Shown here piece after piece: positions 7,503 through 16,013 of a DNA stretch of 37,438 bases. The DNA is from Holophagaceae bacterium (lineage in GTDB: Bacteria; Acidobacteriota; Holophagae; Holophagales; Holophagaceae). Where the stretch lies: the NCBI GenBank assembly GCA_003165415.1, contig PLUC01000244.1, positions 20,513 to 57,950 of the forward strand, in the 5' to 3' direction. Within the stretch, counting starts at the first letter, position 1. Each line of letters starts with the position of its first letter. Under the pieces are notes generated by a model. The model saw only the letters and a program-made list of their open reading frames with translations. It was not told where the DNA came from and did not search any database. The position numbers and the translations under genes were made by a program.

Positions 7503-8252
7503 ATGCGCTCATGGCCCCCCCTCTTCCGCGCCTGCCTGGCCCAGGCCGTGGCCTTCGGCTTCCTGGCCCTGGTGCTGCGGGCCGGGCTGATGCCCCGGGC
7601 CATCCACGGCACGGGGGTGCTGGTGCTGCTGGGCACCCTGGCGGTGGGTACCGGCCGGGGCCTGGGCCTGTCACCCCGGTGGTTCCCGTTCCTGCTGGGC
7701 TTCCCCTGGGTGGTGCTGCTGTTGGTGCGCCACCCCGCCCCGGGCTGGGTCTGGCCCGTGGCCCTGGTGCTGCTGCTGGTGGTGTACGGCGGCGGAATCC
7801 TCACCCGGGTGCCCCTGTACAACTCCAACCGGGCCGCATGGGAGGCCCTGCTGGCCCTGCTGCCCCCGTATCCGGTGCGCTTCGCCGATCTCGGCGCCGG
7901 CCTGGGCGGGCCCCTGGCCTTCCTGGCCCGGGAACGCCCCGATTCCAGATTCCGCGGGGTGGAGGCCTCCCCGCTCACCTGCCTCGCCGCCTGGCTGCGC
8001 ACCCTGCCCCGCCGCGGCAACTGCCGGATCCGCTGGGGCAGCCTGTGGCGGGAGGACCTCAGCGGCTATGACGTGGTCTACGCCTTCCTGTCCCCGGCGC
8101 CCATGCCGGCCCTGTGGGCCAAGGCGGTGCGGGAAATGCGGCCGGGCAGCCTGCTGGTGAGCAACACCTTCACCGTGCCGGGGCAGGAACCCCTGCGGCG
8201 GATACCCCTGCCCGGCCGTAAGGATGCCTGTCTGCTGGTATGGAAGTTCTAG
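7503..8252 (+). CDS. Membrane-anchored class I SAM methyltransferase
   Basis: A 249-residue protein with two parts. Residues 1-105 are strongly hydrophobic with about four predicted membrane segments (for example VAFGFLALVLRAGL, VLVLLGTLAVG, FLLGFPWVVLLLV, VWPVALVLLLVVYGGG). Residues 120-249 hold a Rossmann methyltransferase with the SAM-binding motif I FADLGAGLGGPLAFLA and the acidic end of beta-2 in RGVEASP. The substrate is not evident; membrane anchoring suggests a lipid, quinone precursor or envelope protein. No ribosome binding site precedes the ATG, consistent with leaderless translation. The gene converges on the next one, their stop codons being three bases apart. Confidence 0.7.
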   Translation: MRSWPPLFRACLAQAVAFGFLALVLRAGLMPRAIHGTGVLVLLGTLAVGTGRGLGLSPRWFPFLLGFPWVVLLLVRHPAPGWVWPVALVLLLVVYGGGILTRVPLYNSNRAAWEALLALLPPYPVRFADLGAGLGGPLAFLARERPDSRFRGVEASPLTCLAAWLRTLPRRGNCRIRWGSLWREDLSGYDVVYAFLSPAPMPALWAKAVREMRPGSLLVSNTFTVPGQEPLRRIPLPGRKDACLLVWKF

Positions 8253-8255
8253 GTT

Positions 8256-10034
8256 CTAGGCGTTGAATTTCGCCAGGCGGTCCAGTCCGTAGTCCTCGGT
8301 GATCTCCCCCACCAGGTCCCGTACGGGGATCAGGTCGTCCAGCTTCCAGCCGTTGCTGCCGGTGAAGAACAGCCCCGACTCCATGTCTCCGCCCCGGGAG
8401 TCGCCCAGGCTGTCGGCGATGCAGTAGCCCACCTTGACGGCGCCCTTGCCGCGGTCGCAGGGGGCGACGCAGTTGCTGATGCACTTGATCTTGGGCGCGG
8501 TGCCTTCAATGATGCGGCGGTGCAGGGCGGTCATCACGCCCCGGGCCGGCATGCCCACCGGCGAGCCGTGCAGGGCGATGGTGGAGCGCTTGGACTGGAG
8601 GATCACTTCCTTGAAGTTGATGTGGGCGTCGCACTCGAAGGTGCCGATGAAGCGGGTGGCCATCTGCACCCCGCCGGCGCCCATGGCCATGAGCCGGTCG
8701 ATGTCGGCCCGGTCCCACACGCCCCCGGCGGCGATCACCGGGAAATCCCCCCACTGGTCGCGCTCTTCGATGACGGAGGGGAGCAGGGCATCCAGGGAGT
8801 AGGCCTTGTCCGTGCACTGCTCCAGGGAGAAACCCTGGTGGCCGCCGGACTCGGGGCCCTCCAGCACCACCGCGTCGGGCTTGCGGTTGAACTTGCGCTC
8901 CCAGGTCTTGCAGATGAGCTTCAGGGCCCGGGCTGAGGAGACGATGGGCACCAGCGCCACGTCCCGGTCGCCCACGTAGTCGGGCAGGGCCAGGGGCAGT
9001 CCGGCCCCGGAGATGATGAGGCGGGCGCCGGCCTCCACGGATTCCCGCACCACCCGCTCGTACTCGTTGATGGCGCAGAGGATGTTGACCCCCACCACGC
9101 CGCGGCCGCCGGCGATGCGCAGGGCGTCCTTGATGATGCGCTGCAGGGCTTCGGTGTTCTGCAGGTTTTCCGGCTGGTCGGGGCGGCCGGCCCGGGTCTT
9201 GGCCAAGCCGGGATAGCGGTAGCCGGTGCCGATGGCCGAAACGATGCCGACGCAGCCGCAGCGTGCGGCGTTCCCGGCCAGGCGGTCCCAGGAGATGCCG
9301 ATGCCCATGCCGCCCTGGATGATGGGGTAGGGCACTTCCAGGTTGCGGATCTTGAGGGAAGGCAGGGGAGGCGCCGGTTTCTCCACCAGGCTCTCGAAGG
9401 CCGGGGTCCCCAGGGCCTCGGCCAGGCGCTTGCGGAAGTTGCTCAGGAACTCGGCGGCCCCGGCCCGGAGCAGGGACGGGGAGCGCAGCTGCAGCCCGGA
9501 GGCGCCCCGGGCCAGGAGGTCGTGGCCCTCCTCGGCGTTGCCCGCCACCGGCGCGAAGCAGGGCAGCGAGGTGGCCTTGAGCATGCGCATGAGCCGGTCC
9601 GCCAGGCCCTCGCCCTCGGCCGCCAGCAGCGCCGCGGCTCCGCCCTGCTGGGCCGCCACGGCCTCATCGGCGTCCCGCACCACCACCAGCCGGGGCAGGT
9701 GCCAGGCGCGCAGGGCCTCCAGCCGCTCGGGCAGGAGGTCCGATTCGTGGATCAGGAACGTGGCCAGGTTGTGGGCGGCGGTGTCCAGGCGGGCCGAGAA
9801 CTCCCCCAGCACACCCCGGAAGTCCAGGCCCACATGGCCCTTGCCGGCGCCGCAGGCCTCGGCCAGGCGCCGGGACAGGCTTTCCATGTCCGGGAAGGCC
9901 GGCACCCGGATCACCCCGGCCCCGCCGGCTCCGGCGAAACCCGCCGCCAGCTGGTCGGTGGCGAACGGGTGCCAACCCTGAAGGAAAACCGGGGCCTGAG
10001 GCCCCGTGGGCCAAGGCGATCGAGAACCGGTCAT
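8256..10034 (-). CDS. Nitronate monooxygenase-like flavoprotein with degenerate N-terminal barrel copy
   Basis: A 592-residue protein. Residues about 230-592 are a 2-nitropropane dioxygenase/nitronate monooxygenase type FMN TIM barrel: PYPIIQGGMGIGISWDRL near 234, the conserved LEGPESGGHQGF near 395-405, and IAAGGVWDRADIDRLMAMGA in the phosphate-binding region. The C-terminus carries a CISNCVAPCD cysteine cluster followed by YC, which could bind metal. Residues about 15-225 look like a second, decayed copy of the same barrel (PVFLQGWHPFATDQLAAGF, CFAPVAGNAEEGHDLLARGA) without the glycine-rich flavin loops. Family members oxidise nitronates or reduce enoyl-ACP (FabK-like); which applies is unknown. 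It lies about 200 bp downstream of the NHL gene on the same strand. Confidence 0.8.
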   Translation of the reverse strand: MTGSRSPWPTGPQAPVFLQGWHPFATDQLAAGFAGAGGAGVIRVPAFPDMESLSRRLAEACGAGKGHVGLDFRGVLGEFSARLDTAAHNLATFLIHESDLLPERLEALRAWHLPRLVVVRDADEAVAAQQGGAAALLAAEGEGLADRLMRMLKATSLPCFAPVAGNAEEGHDLLARGASGLQLRSPSLLRAGAAEFLSNFRKRLAEALGTPAFESLVEKPAPPLPSLKIRNLEVPYPIIQGGMGIGISWDRLAGNAARCGCVGIVSAIGTGYRYPGLAKTRAGRPDQPENLQNTEALQRIIKDALRIAGGRGVVGVNILCAINEYERVVRESVEAGARLIISGAGLPLALPDYVGDRDVALVPIVSSARALKLICKTWERKFNRKPDAVVLEGPESGGHQGFSLEQCTDKAYSLDALLPSVIEERDQWGDFPVIAAGGVWDRADIDRLMAMGAGGVQMATRFIGTFECDAHINFKEVILQSKRSTIALHGSPVGMPARGVMTALHRRIIEGTAPKIKCISNCVAPCDRGKGAVKVGYCIADSLGDSRGGDMESGLFFTGSNGWKLDDLIPVRDLVGEITEDYGLDRLAKFNA

Positions 10035-10239
10035 TGACTTCCTCCCATTCCGCGGGGATTCCCAGGGTCACCCTGACGGACATTGCCTGGAACGATGGAG
10101 GACCCTAAACCTGACCGCCACCGTCGCCGGCCAGGCCCCGAGAAGCGGGAACATTTCCCAGCACCTTGTGAATATCATGACCGAAAGGGGGCTGGAGGGG
10201 AACCGCAAGCCCTTTCAGGCCTTGGGAGTGCCGCAGGAC

Positions 10240-12318
10240 CTATGTCGCCGGTACCACCGTCATCGGTTCGACGCACTTCAAAGAAAGTCCCTCCGGCGTG
10301 ACGCAGGTGAGGTGCACCTCCATCTCCCCGGGCTCCTCCAGCGTCACCTTGGCGAACTCGGGACCCGGGCCGGAGCCTTCCCCCTTGATCCGGGGAGCCG
10401 CGGGCCGGCCGGTGCGGGGATCGATGAACGCCAGCGACCAGAGGAAGGGGGGAGGCTCGTCCAGCTCCAGCCCCCAGGGCCTGGGACCGGAGCAGCCCAC
10501 GGTGAAGGGGGCACCGGCGGCGGCCACCCGGCGGCCGGGGATGAGCAGGGCCGGAGGCTTCAGGAACGCGGTCTGGGAGGGCTCCACGCACTGGACCACC
10601 GCGGCCCCGTCCGAGACGAAGATGGTCCCCCAGGGTTCCACGGTCACGCCCAGGGGCTGGTCCAGGGCCCCGTATTCCTCCTCCAGCGGGCCCGGGATGT
10701 TGCAGCGCAGAAGGCCGGACCGGGACACGGCCAGGTCCGGATCGCCGGCCACGGTGGAGCACACGGCCCTGCCCTCCCAGTCGGGCCTCAGGATCTGGAC
10801 CGCGTGGTTTCCCCGGTCGGCCACCACCAGGTAGTTGCCCGCGGCGGCGAGGCCGTGGGGCTGGTTGAGGCAGGGCTTCCCGGGGAGGATGGCCGATCCG
10901 CAGGGGGGCCCCGGAACGGCGGGGTCGCCGCAGAAAACCGTCACCTCGCCGACGGGGGTCACCCGGCGCACGCTGTGCCCGTCCACCACGTAGAGGTTGT
11001 AGAACGCTCGGCCCGGGAGGTTCACGCTAAGGGCCAGGCCCCGGAGGCCGGCGAACCGGGCGCCGGGTCCGGCACCGTCCAGGGCGCCCGGGGATCCGGG
11101 GAGGCCCGCCAGGGTCGTCACCGCCCCTTCGGCGGATATTTTGCGGATGACGTGGTTACCCCGGTCAGCCACGAGGATGTTCCCCGCCTCGTCCACCGCC
11201 AGACCCTGGGGGTCCTGGAACAGGGCGTCCCGGGCCACGGGGGCGTCCAGGTGGCCGGCCCGCCCGGGGACCCCCGCCAGAGTCGTCACCCGGCCCTGGC
11301 CGTCCACGGCGCGGATGACGTGGTTGCCGGAATCGGACACCACCAGGGCCGGCCCGGGACGGGACTCCGGCCAGGCCGCCAGGAAGGTGGGCCCCCGGAA
11401 CCGGGCCGATGCCGGATCCCCGTCCTGGTGGCCGGAATCGCCGGGGGATCCGCAGAGGGTGGACGCCCCCCGATCGGGATGGATCACCCGGATCACGTGG
11501 GCCTGGGAATCCGCCACCGCCACCGCGCCGTCGGGCATGAGGGCCAGGCCCTCGGGGCGCCGGAAGCGCGCGGCCAGGCCGAGGCCGTCCGCGTCCCCAG
11601 CCAAGCCATTGCCCGCCAGCGGCATCAGACCCCGCACCCAGAGGGAGAGCTCCTCGGTCCGGCTGGTCCAGCGGCCTTCGGCGATGCGGGTGAGGGTTTC
11701 CACCCGCGCGCCCCGCACCGGCCCATGGACCCGGATCCGCAGGGAGGCCAGGCCCGTCACCTCGAAGCGCCGCGGTTCCCAGGATTCCAGGAAGGACAGG
11801 AGCTGGACGCCGGGCGGGGCCACCGGCCGCGCCCAGCGGACGGACACCTCCAGCCCGTAGCCGAAGATCTGGGAATCGGGCCTGTCCCCGCCCCGGAGCG
11901 CCTTGACCACCGCCCCGGGATCCCCGAACCGGCCCGGGCCCTGGAGATCCCGGAACGGCAGCGCCTCCGACCAGCCCGGCTGGAAGGTCTCCCGGCCCAG
12001 CACCAGAACGGCGACCCGCAGGGCGGTTTCGGACGGCAGCACCACGAGGCCAGTTTCGGCGAAGTCCGCCAGGTCCGCCGTCCGGGCGGCGCGCACCCGG
12101 TAGGTCCCCGGCGGGCCCGCGAACACCCCGTCGGCCCCGATGGCGCCGCCTTCCCCCCGCACCGACCACACGCACCGCGGGTCCTCCGCGTCCGGGACCC
12201 GCGCCCGGAAGGCGCAGGTTTCCCCGGCCTGGATGACCGGATGGCGGGGCTCGACCTCCACGGCCCCCAGGGGCAGGAGGGCCAGGAGGGCCAAGCAGAG
12301 GGCTGTGGGCAAGGACAT
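10240..12318 (-). CDS. Secreted NHL-repeat beta-propeller protein
   Basis: A 692-residue exported protein. The signal peptide is MSLPTALCLALLALLPLGA. Residues about 22-95 form an Ig-like module (GETCAFRAR, CVWSVRGEGG). From about 240 to 580 there are repeated NHL units with the pattern GLA-x(n)-VADxxNHxIR, for example LALMPDGAVAVADSQAHVIRV, LVVSDSGNHVIRAV, ILVADRGNHVIRKI and LVVADRGNHAVQIL, predicted to fold as a beta-propeller. The end (about 600-692) is another beta-rich module. The start is firm: AGGAGGTGACGCC immediately precedes the ATG. The stop of a small gene overlaps this Shine-Dalgarno sequence, so translation is probably coupled. A structural or ligand-binding surface role is likely; no catalytic site was seen. 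Confidence 0.85.
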   Translation of the reverse strand: MSLPTALCLALLALLPLGAVEVEPRHPVIQAGETCAFRARVPDAEDPRCVWSVRGEGGAIGADGVFAGPPGTYRVRAARTADLADFAETGLVVLPSETALRVAVLVLGRETFQPGWSEALPFRDLQGPGRFGDPGAVVKALRGGDRPDSQIFGYGLEVSVRWARPVAPPGVQLLSFLESWEPRRFEVTGLASLRIRVHGPVRGARVETLTRIAEGRWTSRTEELSLWVRGLMPLAGNGLAGDADGLGLAARFRRPEGLALMPDGAVAVADSQAHVIRVIHPDRGASTLCGSPGDSGHQDGDPASARFRGPTFLAAWPESRPGPALVVSDSGNHVIRAVDGQGRVTTLAGVPGRAGHLDAPVARDALFQDPQGLAVDEAGNILVADRGNHVIRKISAEGAVTTLAGLPGSPGALDGAGPGARFAGLRGLALSVNLPGRAFYNLYVVDGHSVRRVTPVGEVTVFCGDPAVPGPPCGSAILPGKPCLNQPHGLAAAGNYLVVADRGNHAVQILRPDWEGRAVCSTVAGDPDLAVSRSGLLRCNIPGPLEEEYGALDQPLGVTVEPWGTIFVSDGAAVVQCVEPSQTAFLKPPALLIPGRRVAAAGAPFTVGCSGPRPWGLELDEPPPFLWSLAFIDPRTGRPAAPRIKGEGSGPGPEFAKVTLEEPGEMEVHLTCVTPEGLSLKCVEPMTVVPAT

Positions 12319-12322
12319 GGCG

Positions 12323-12544
12323 TCACCTCCTGGATACCGATCCTGACGAGTGCGCCCAGGGCGGGAACGGTTCCCCTTCCAGCGCCATCGCGACGCGCCG
12401 CTGGACGGGCGCCGGAGAGAGCTGCGCGGCGATCTTCCGCCCCGCGCAGGCGATCAGGTAATGCTCCAGCACCCGTTCCGGCCCCTCCACGTGGATCCAC
12501 ATCTTGAGGAGATACGGGGGAATGCCCTTATCTTGGACAGCCAA
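12323..12544 (-). CDS. Small hypothetical protein in a tight operon
   Basis: An up to 73-residue protein that I do not recognise. It fills the gap between the methyltransferase stop (12551) and the NHL start (12318), leaving 6 and 4 bp. Its codons show the strong third-position G/C preference of neighbouring genes, arguing for real coding sequence. The start is uncertain: a TTG at 12544 gives the full length, while an ATG at 12506 gives MWIHVEGPERVLEHYLIAC and 60 residues; neither has a clear Shine-Dalgarno. Its last codons AGG AGG TGA form the ribosome binding site of the NHL gene. No signal peptide or membrane segment is visible. It might be a fragment of a longer ancestral gene. Confidence 0.45.
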   Translation of the reverse strand: MAVQDKGIPPYLLKMWIHVEGPERVLEHYLIACAGRKIAAQLSPAPVQRRVAMALEGEPFPPWAHSSGSVSRR

Positions 12545-12550
12545 GAGCGG

Positions 12551-14011
12551 TCAGGCCGGCCCGACCAGGCCCTTGCGCACCAGGGCCGCCAGGGCGTCCA
12601 GGACCATGCGGTCCGCCACCCCTGCCTTGGCCGCCGCGGCCAGCAGGTCCGCCGTGGCGGCCGGCCCATCCAGGCAGCAGAGCAGGTCCCGTTCCATGGC
12701 CGTGAGCGGATGCTCGATGGGCATGGCCAGACCGGCCAGCCGCGCCTGGGCGGTCGCCGGCGCCGGGGCGCCCAGGGACCGGGACTCCAGCAAGGCCACG
12801 GGACCGGTGCGCACGACCCGGCCGGCCCGCAGCCGGTCCTCCAGGCCAGGGTCCCGGGCGAGGCGCTCGGCGGCCAGCAGCGCTTCCAGTTCCGGGCCGG
12901 CATCCCGCACGGGCGGGTGGGCCTGGTCCACCCGGGTCCAGGGCTCCCTGCTCCACTGGAAGGTCAGCAGCACCGACACCATCCGGCGGTAGCCCTGGGC
13001 CCGGAGGTTGGCGGCCCAGCGGCCCACGGAATCCAGGAAGTCGGCATAGGCGTCGCCGTCGCCGTGGCCGATGGCGTAGGCCTGGGCGGGGATGGTGCGC
13101 AGCCGGAGGATGTGGATGGCCATGGGGGCTCCGTCCAGCCAGGTGCGCAGGCGGTCCTCCAGGGGCTCCCCATCCCGTTCGCCCAGTTCCGTGACCAGCT
13201 GCGCCGTGCCGCCTTCGGCCAAGTGGAGGGGCAGGCCCGCCACCACCCTGCGCTGGATCTCCTCGCCGGAACGGCCGCCGTCCCGGTAGCCCACTTCCTG
13301 GGCCGGGGCCGGCACGAATGGCGGGTTGCAGGTGATCAGTCCGAAGCGGCGGTCCCCCAGCGGGGCGTAGAGGTCGCCCTGGAGCGTTTCCAGGTTGGCC
13401 AGGCCCGCGGCCTTGGCGTTGAACGCGGAGCAGCGGGCGGCGCGGGGATTGCAGTCCACGGCGGTGGCCTGGCCGGCATGGGCCGCGGCCAGGAGCGCGT
13501 GCACGCCGGAACCGCAGCAGAGGTCCAGGGCCGACCCCACCGGCCGGCGCAGCGTAGCCCGGGCCAGCCAACGGCTGTCGGTGCCGATCCCCATCACCTG
13601 GTCCCGGGGCACGGTGGCGTATCCGGTCTGGTTCATCTGCGGCCAGGCGTGGTCGGAGAAGACCAGGGCCCGGCCGACCGGATACAGCGAAGCCAGGGCC
13701 CTTACTGAACCGTCGGCCTGCTGGAGGATCCCGGCGTCCGCCAGCGCCTCCTGGTCCGGCCGGGCGAACAGCTGGTCCAGCTCCGCTTCCGGCACAGCCC
13801 CCTGCAGCAGCAGGAGTTCGATCGCCGCGGCCAGGGCGTCCCGCTCCTGGAGCCGCTCTTGGCGGTAGATGGGGATGGCGCGCAGCTGCAGGTCGTCCAG
13901 GTCCTCCAGGCCCAGGCGCCGGCATACGCCGGCCTCGCTGAAGCCGATGGAGGCCAGGCGGGCAAGGGCCCCGGTGAGCGTCGGGCCATGGACGTCGAAG
14001 GTTAATGTCAT
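12551..14011 (-). CDS. Class I SAM methyltransferase with NPPF motif (HemK/MTS-like)
   Basis: A 486-residue cytosolic methyltransferase. Residues 1-140 are a helical N-terminal region. The catalytic domain follows, with motif I ALDLCCGSGVHALLAA near 163 and motif IV LITCNPPFVPAP near 226. The NPPF/NPPY motif characterises enzymes that methylate an exocyclic nitrogen, such as glutamine in release factors (PrmC) or guanine and adenine in RNA and DNA. The C-terminal 150 residues are an additional helical domain, possibly winged-helix (MERDLLCCLDGPAATADLLA). The overall layout is larger than PrmC or RsmC, so I do not assign a substrate. It is the first gene of the operon with the small protein and NHL protein. 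No clear ribosome binding site precedes ATG 14011. Confidence 0.8.
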   Translation of the reverse strand: MTLTFDVHGPTLTGALARLASIGFSEAGVCRRLGLEDLDDLQLRAIPIYRQERLQERDALAAAIELLLLQGAVPEAELDQLFARPDQEALADAGILQQADGSVRALASLYPVGRALVFSDHAWPQMNQTGYATVPRDQVMGIGTDSRWLARATLRRPVGSALDLCCGSGVHALLAAAHAGQATAVDCNPRAARCSAFNAKAAGLANLETLQGDLYAPLGDRRFGLITCNPPFVPAPAQEVGYRDGGRSGEEIQRRVVAGLPLHLAEGGTAQLVTELGERDGEPLEDRLRTWLDGAPMAIHILRLRTIPAQAYAIGHGDGDAYADFLDSVGRWAANLRAQGYRRMVSVLLTFQWSREPWTRVDQAHPPVRDAGPELEALLAAERLARDPGLEDRLRAGRVVRTGPVALLESRSLGAPAPATAQARLAGLAMPIEHPLTAMERDLLCCLDGPAATADLLAAAAKAGVADRMVLDALAALVRKGLVGPA

Positions 14012-14019
14012 GGGGATAA

Positions 14020-14039
14020 GAGCCTGTCTCGGCAGGCTC
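14020..14039. other. Short hairpin between divergent starts
   Basis: GAGCCTG at 14020-14026 and CAGGCTC at 14033-14039 form a perfect 7-bp stem with a 6-nt loop. It lies nine bases upstream of the minus-strand methyltransferase start and about 115 bp before motA. It could be an operator or 5'-leader structure of the minus-strand gene; no T-tract follows. Confidence 0.3.
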
Positions 14040-14152
14040 TCAAGCCTACCCCTTCCCCCGGATCCCCGCCATGGTCCCCCGGCAGGTTGGAATCTAGGTT
14101 AAATTTAAGACTCAGCCCAGGATTCCGAAAGAATGAAGAGGGAGCCCCATAA

Positions 14153-15019
14153 ATGTTTTTCATCATCGGTCTGGTCGTGGTCTTCGGAGCCGTGCTGGCT
14201 GGCTACACCATGGAGGGTGGCAAGATCAAGATCCTCATGGAGCCGCTCCCGGCGGAACTCACTATCCTGCTGGGCGCCGCCATCGGCTCCTTCCTGGCCG
14301 GCAACTCCATGAACTCCATCAAGGCCGTGGTGGCGAACATCTCCAAGCCGTTCAAGGGCAGCAAATACACCAAGGCGGTGTACATGGAGTCCCTCATGCT
14401 GCAGTACGAAGTCTACGTGAACATCAAGAAGGGCGGCCTGCTGGCCCTGGAGCAGGACGTGAACGATCCCCACAGCTCTTCCATTTTCAAGAAATACGCC
14501 AACATGCTGAGCGACCATCACGCCCTGGACTTCTTCTGCGATTCGCTCAAGCTGCTCATTAACGGCTCCGCCAAGATCGACGAGATCGACCAGGTCATGG
14601 ACATGGACCTGGACGTGCACCACGCGGAGTCCGCCCAGCCCGGAGCCTCGGTGAACACCGTGGCCGACGCCCTTCCCGCCTTCGGCATCGTGGCCTGCGT
14701 CATGGGCGTGGTCATCACCATGGGCTTCCTGGACCAGCCGCCCAACGTCATCGGCGGCCACGTGGGCGCGGCCCTGGTGGGCACCTTCCTGGGCATCTTC
14801 CTTTCCTACGGGATCTTCGGCCCCCTGGCCAAGAACATCGACCAGATCAACGCGGCGGAAGGGCATTTCTTCAGCGCCATCCGGGCCGGCCTGGTGGCCT
14901 TCGGCAACGGCGCGGCGCCGGTGACGGCGGTGGAATTCGCCCGGCGCAACATCCCTTCCACTGAACGCCCCGGCTCCCAGGAACTCGAGGAAGTGGTCCG
15001 CCAGATCAAGCCACGTTGA
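14153..15019 (+). CDS. motA: Flagellar motor stator protein MotA
   Basis: A 288-residue inner-membrane protein that forms, with MotB, the proton-driven stator of the flagellar motor. The N-terminus MFFIIGLVVVFGAVLAGYTMEGG and the LLGAAIGSFLAGNS segment give the first two membrane helices; the cytoplasmic loop contains the conserved FFCDSLKLLINGSAKIDEID region. Helices 3 and 4 follow with ALPAFGIVACVMGVVITMG (PAFGI holds the key proline) and VGAALVGTFLGIFLSYGIFGPLA. Length is normal. The ATG at 14153 has AGAGGGAG about 9 bp upstream. motB follows after 109 bp containing a strong hairpin. No other flagellar genes are in the window. Confidence 0.96.
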   Translation: MFFIIGLVVVFGAVLAGYTMEGGKIKILMEPLPAELTILLGAAIGSFLAGNSMNSIKAVVANISKPFKGSKYTKAVYMESLMLQYEVYVNIKKGGLLALEQDVNDPHSSSIFKKYANMLSDHHALDFFCDSLKLLINGSAKIDEIDQVMDMDLDVHHAESAQPGASVNTVADALPAFGIVACVMGVVITMGFLDQPPNVIGGHVGAALVGTFLGIFLSYGIFGPLAKNIDQINAAEGHFFSAIRAGLVAFGNGAAPVTAVEFARRNIPSTERPGSQELEEVVRQIKPR

Positions 15020-15080
15020 TTGATAACCATTGGGGAGACCGCCCGCTCGCTTTGCTCGCTCTACGTCCCCCCAAACCCCC

Positions 15081-15113
15081 ACTTCATGCCCGGGCGAAGC
15101 CCGGACATGAAGT
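15081..15113 (+). other. Strong hairpin between motA and motB
   Basis: ACTTCATGCCCGGGC (15081-15095) pairs with GCCCGGACATGAAGT (15099-15113) with one C-A mismatch and a GAA loop. It ends 15 bases before the motB ATG, so it would overlap or closely flank the motB ribosome binding site. There is no T-tract. It is preceded by a second self-complementary stretch (CGCTCGCTTTGCTCGCT, 15047-15063). It may stabilise the upstream mRNA, attenuate motB, or be a repetitive extragenic element. Confidence 0.5.
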
Positions 15114-15128
15114 CCAACCGAGTCCCCC

Positions 15129-16013
15129 ATGGCCGAGCAGCAACCCGAAATCAAGGTCAAGTACATCAAGAAGAAGGGCGGCCATACAGGCGCCCACGGC
15201 GGCGCCTGGAAGGTGGCCTACGCCGACCTGGTGACCGCCATGATGTCGTTCTTCCTCCTGATGTGGCTGCTCAACTCCACCACCTCCAACACCAAGGCCG
15301 GCATCGCCGGGATGTTCCAGGACCCGGACTTCTTCAAGACCGAAAAGGGCAAGGCCATCCTCACCCAGTACGAGATCCAGAAGACCGGCATCCTCCCCGG
15401 GGGCCAGGGCATGAAGCAGGGCACCACCGGGGAAGAGGGCGGCGGCCCGCCGGTGGTGGAGGAGGACGACACCGGCGAAAAGGAGCGCGAGCGCATGGAG
15501 GAGACCGCCCAGGCCATCTCCAAGGCCTTCAACCAGGACAAGCTGCTGGAAGCCTTCAAGGACCAGATCAGCTTCGACTTCACCGACGAGGGCCTGCGCA
15601 TCCAGATCCGGGACAAGCTCAAGCAGGTGCTGTTCGACTCCGGCTCCGCCCGGCTCAAACCCTATACCATGGAGATCCTCAAGGAGATCGCCCAGGAGCT
15701 GGGCAAGCTGCCCAACCACCTGCTCATCGGCGGCCACACCGACGCCACCGCCTACCCGGGCAAGACCTACACCAACTGGGAGCTGAGCGCCGACCGGGCC
15801 AATTCCGCCCGGCGGGTGCTGGAGTCCTCGGGGGTCCGCCCCGGCCAGGTGCAGCGGGTGACCGGCTACGCCGACAGCGTGCCCCTGGACAACAAGGAGC
15901 CCACGGACCCGCAGAACCGGCGCATCTCCATCGTGGTCATGTCCAGCGCCACCGAGAAGGCCGAACTGGAACGGCAGAAGTCCAAGCCGCCCAAAGCCGG
16001 GAAGAAGCCGTGA
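15129..16013 (+). CDS. motB: Flagellar motor stator protein MotB
   Basis: A 294-residue partner of MotA. The single membrane helix is near residues 32-49, AYADLVTAMMSFFLLMWLL, and contains the invariant proton-carrying aspartate D33. A plug/linker region follows (about 60-150). The OmpA-like peptidoglycan-binding domain covers about 170-285: FDSGSARLKPYTMEILKEI, IGGHTDATAY, NWELSADRANSARRVLE and RRISIVV. All hallmarks are intact. Spacing from motA is unusual because a 33-base hairpin lies between them. The stop codon overlaps the GTG start of the glyoxalase-like gene. Confidence 0.96.
   Translation: MAEQQPEIKVKYIKKKGGHTGAHGGAWKVAYADLVTAMMSFFLLMWLLNSTTSNTKAGIAGMFQDPDFFKTEKGKAILTQYEIQKTGILPGGQGMKQGTTGEEGGGPPVVEEDDTGEKERERMEETAQAISKAFNQDKLLEAFKDQISFDFTDEGLRIQIRDKLKQVLFDSGSARLKPYTMEILKEIAQELGKLPNHLLIGGHTDATAYPGKTYTNWELSADRANSARRVLESSGVRPGQVQRVTGYADSVPLDNKEPTDPQNRRISIVVMSSATEKAELERQKSKPPKAGKKP

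Noticed and set aside
10006-12507. An 833-codon open frame on the plus strand opposite the NHL gene
   Set aside because: It is a shadow in GC-rich DNA: rich in G, H, R and P, with no domain, while the minus strand has clear NHL repeats, a signal peptide and a strong ribosome binding site.
14100-14130. A possible flagellar sigma-28 promoter upstream of motA
   Set aside because: TAAA at 14100 is not followed by GCCGATAA at the required distance.
15020-16009. A long open frame on the plus strand overlapping motB and continuing into the glyoxalase-like gene
   Set aside because: Only the part from the GTG at 16010 matches a protein family; upstream it is a low-complexity shadow of motB in another frame.
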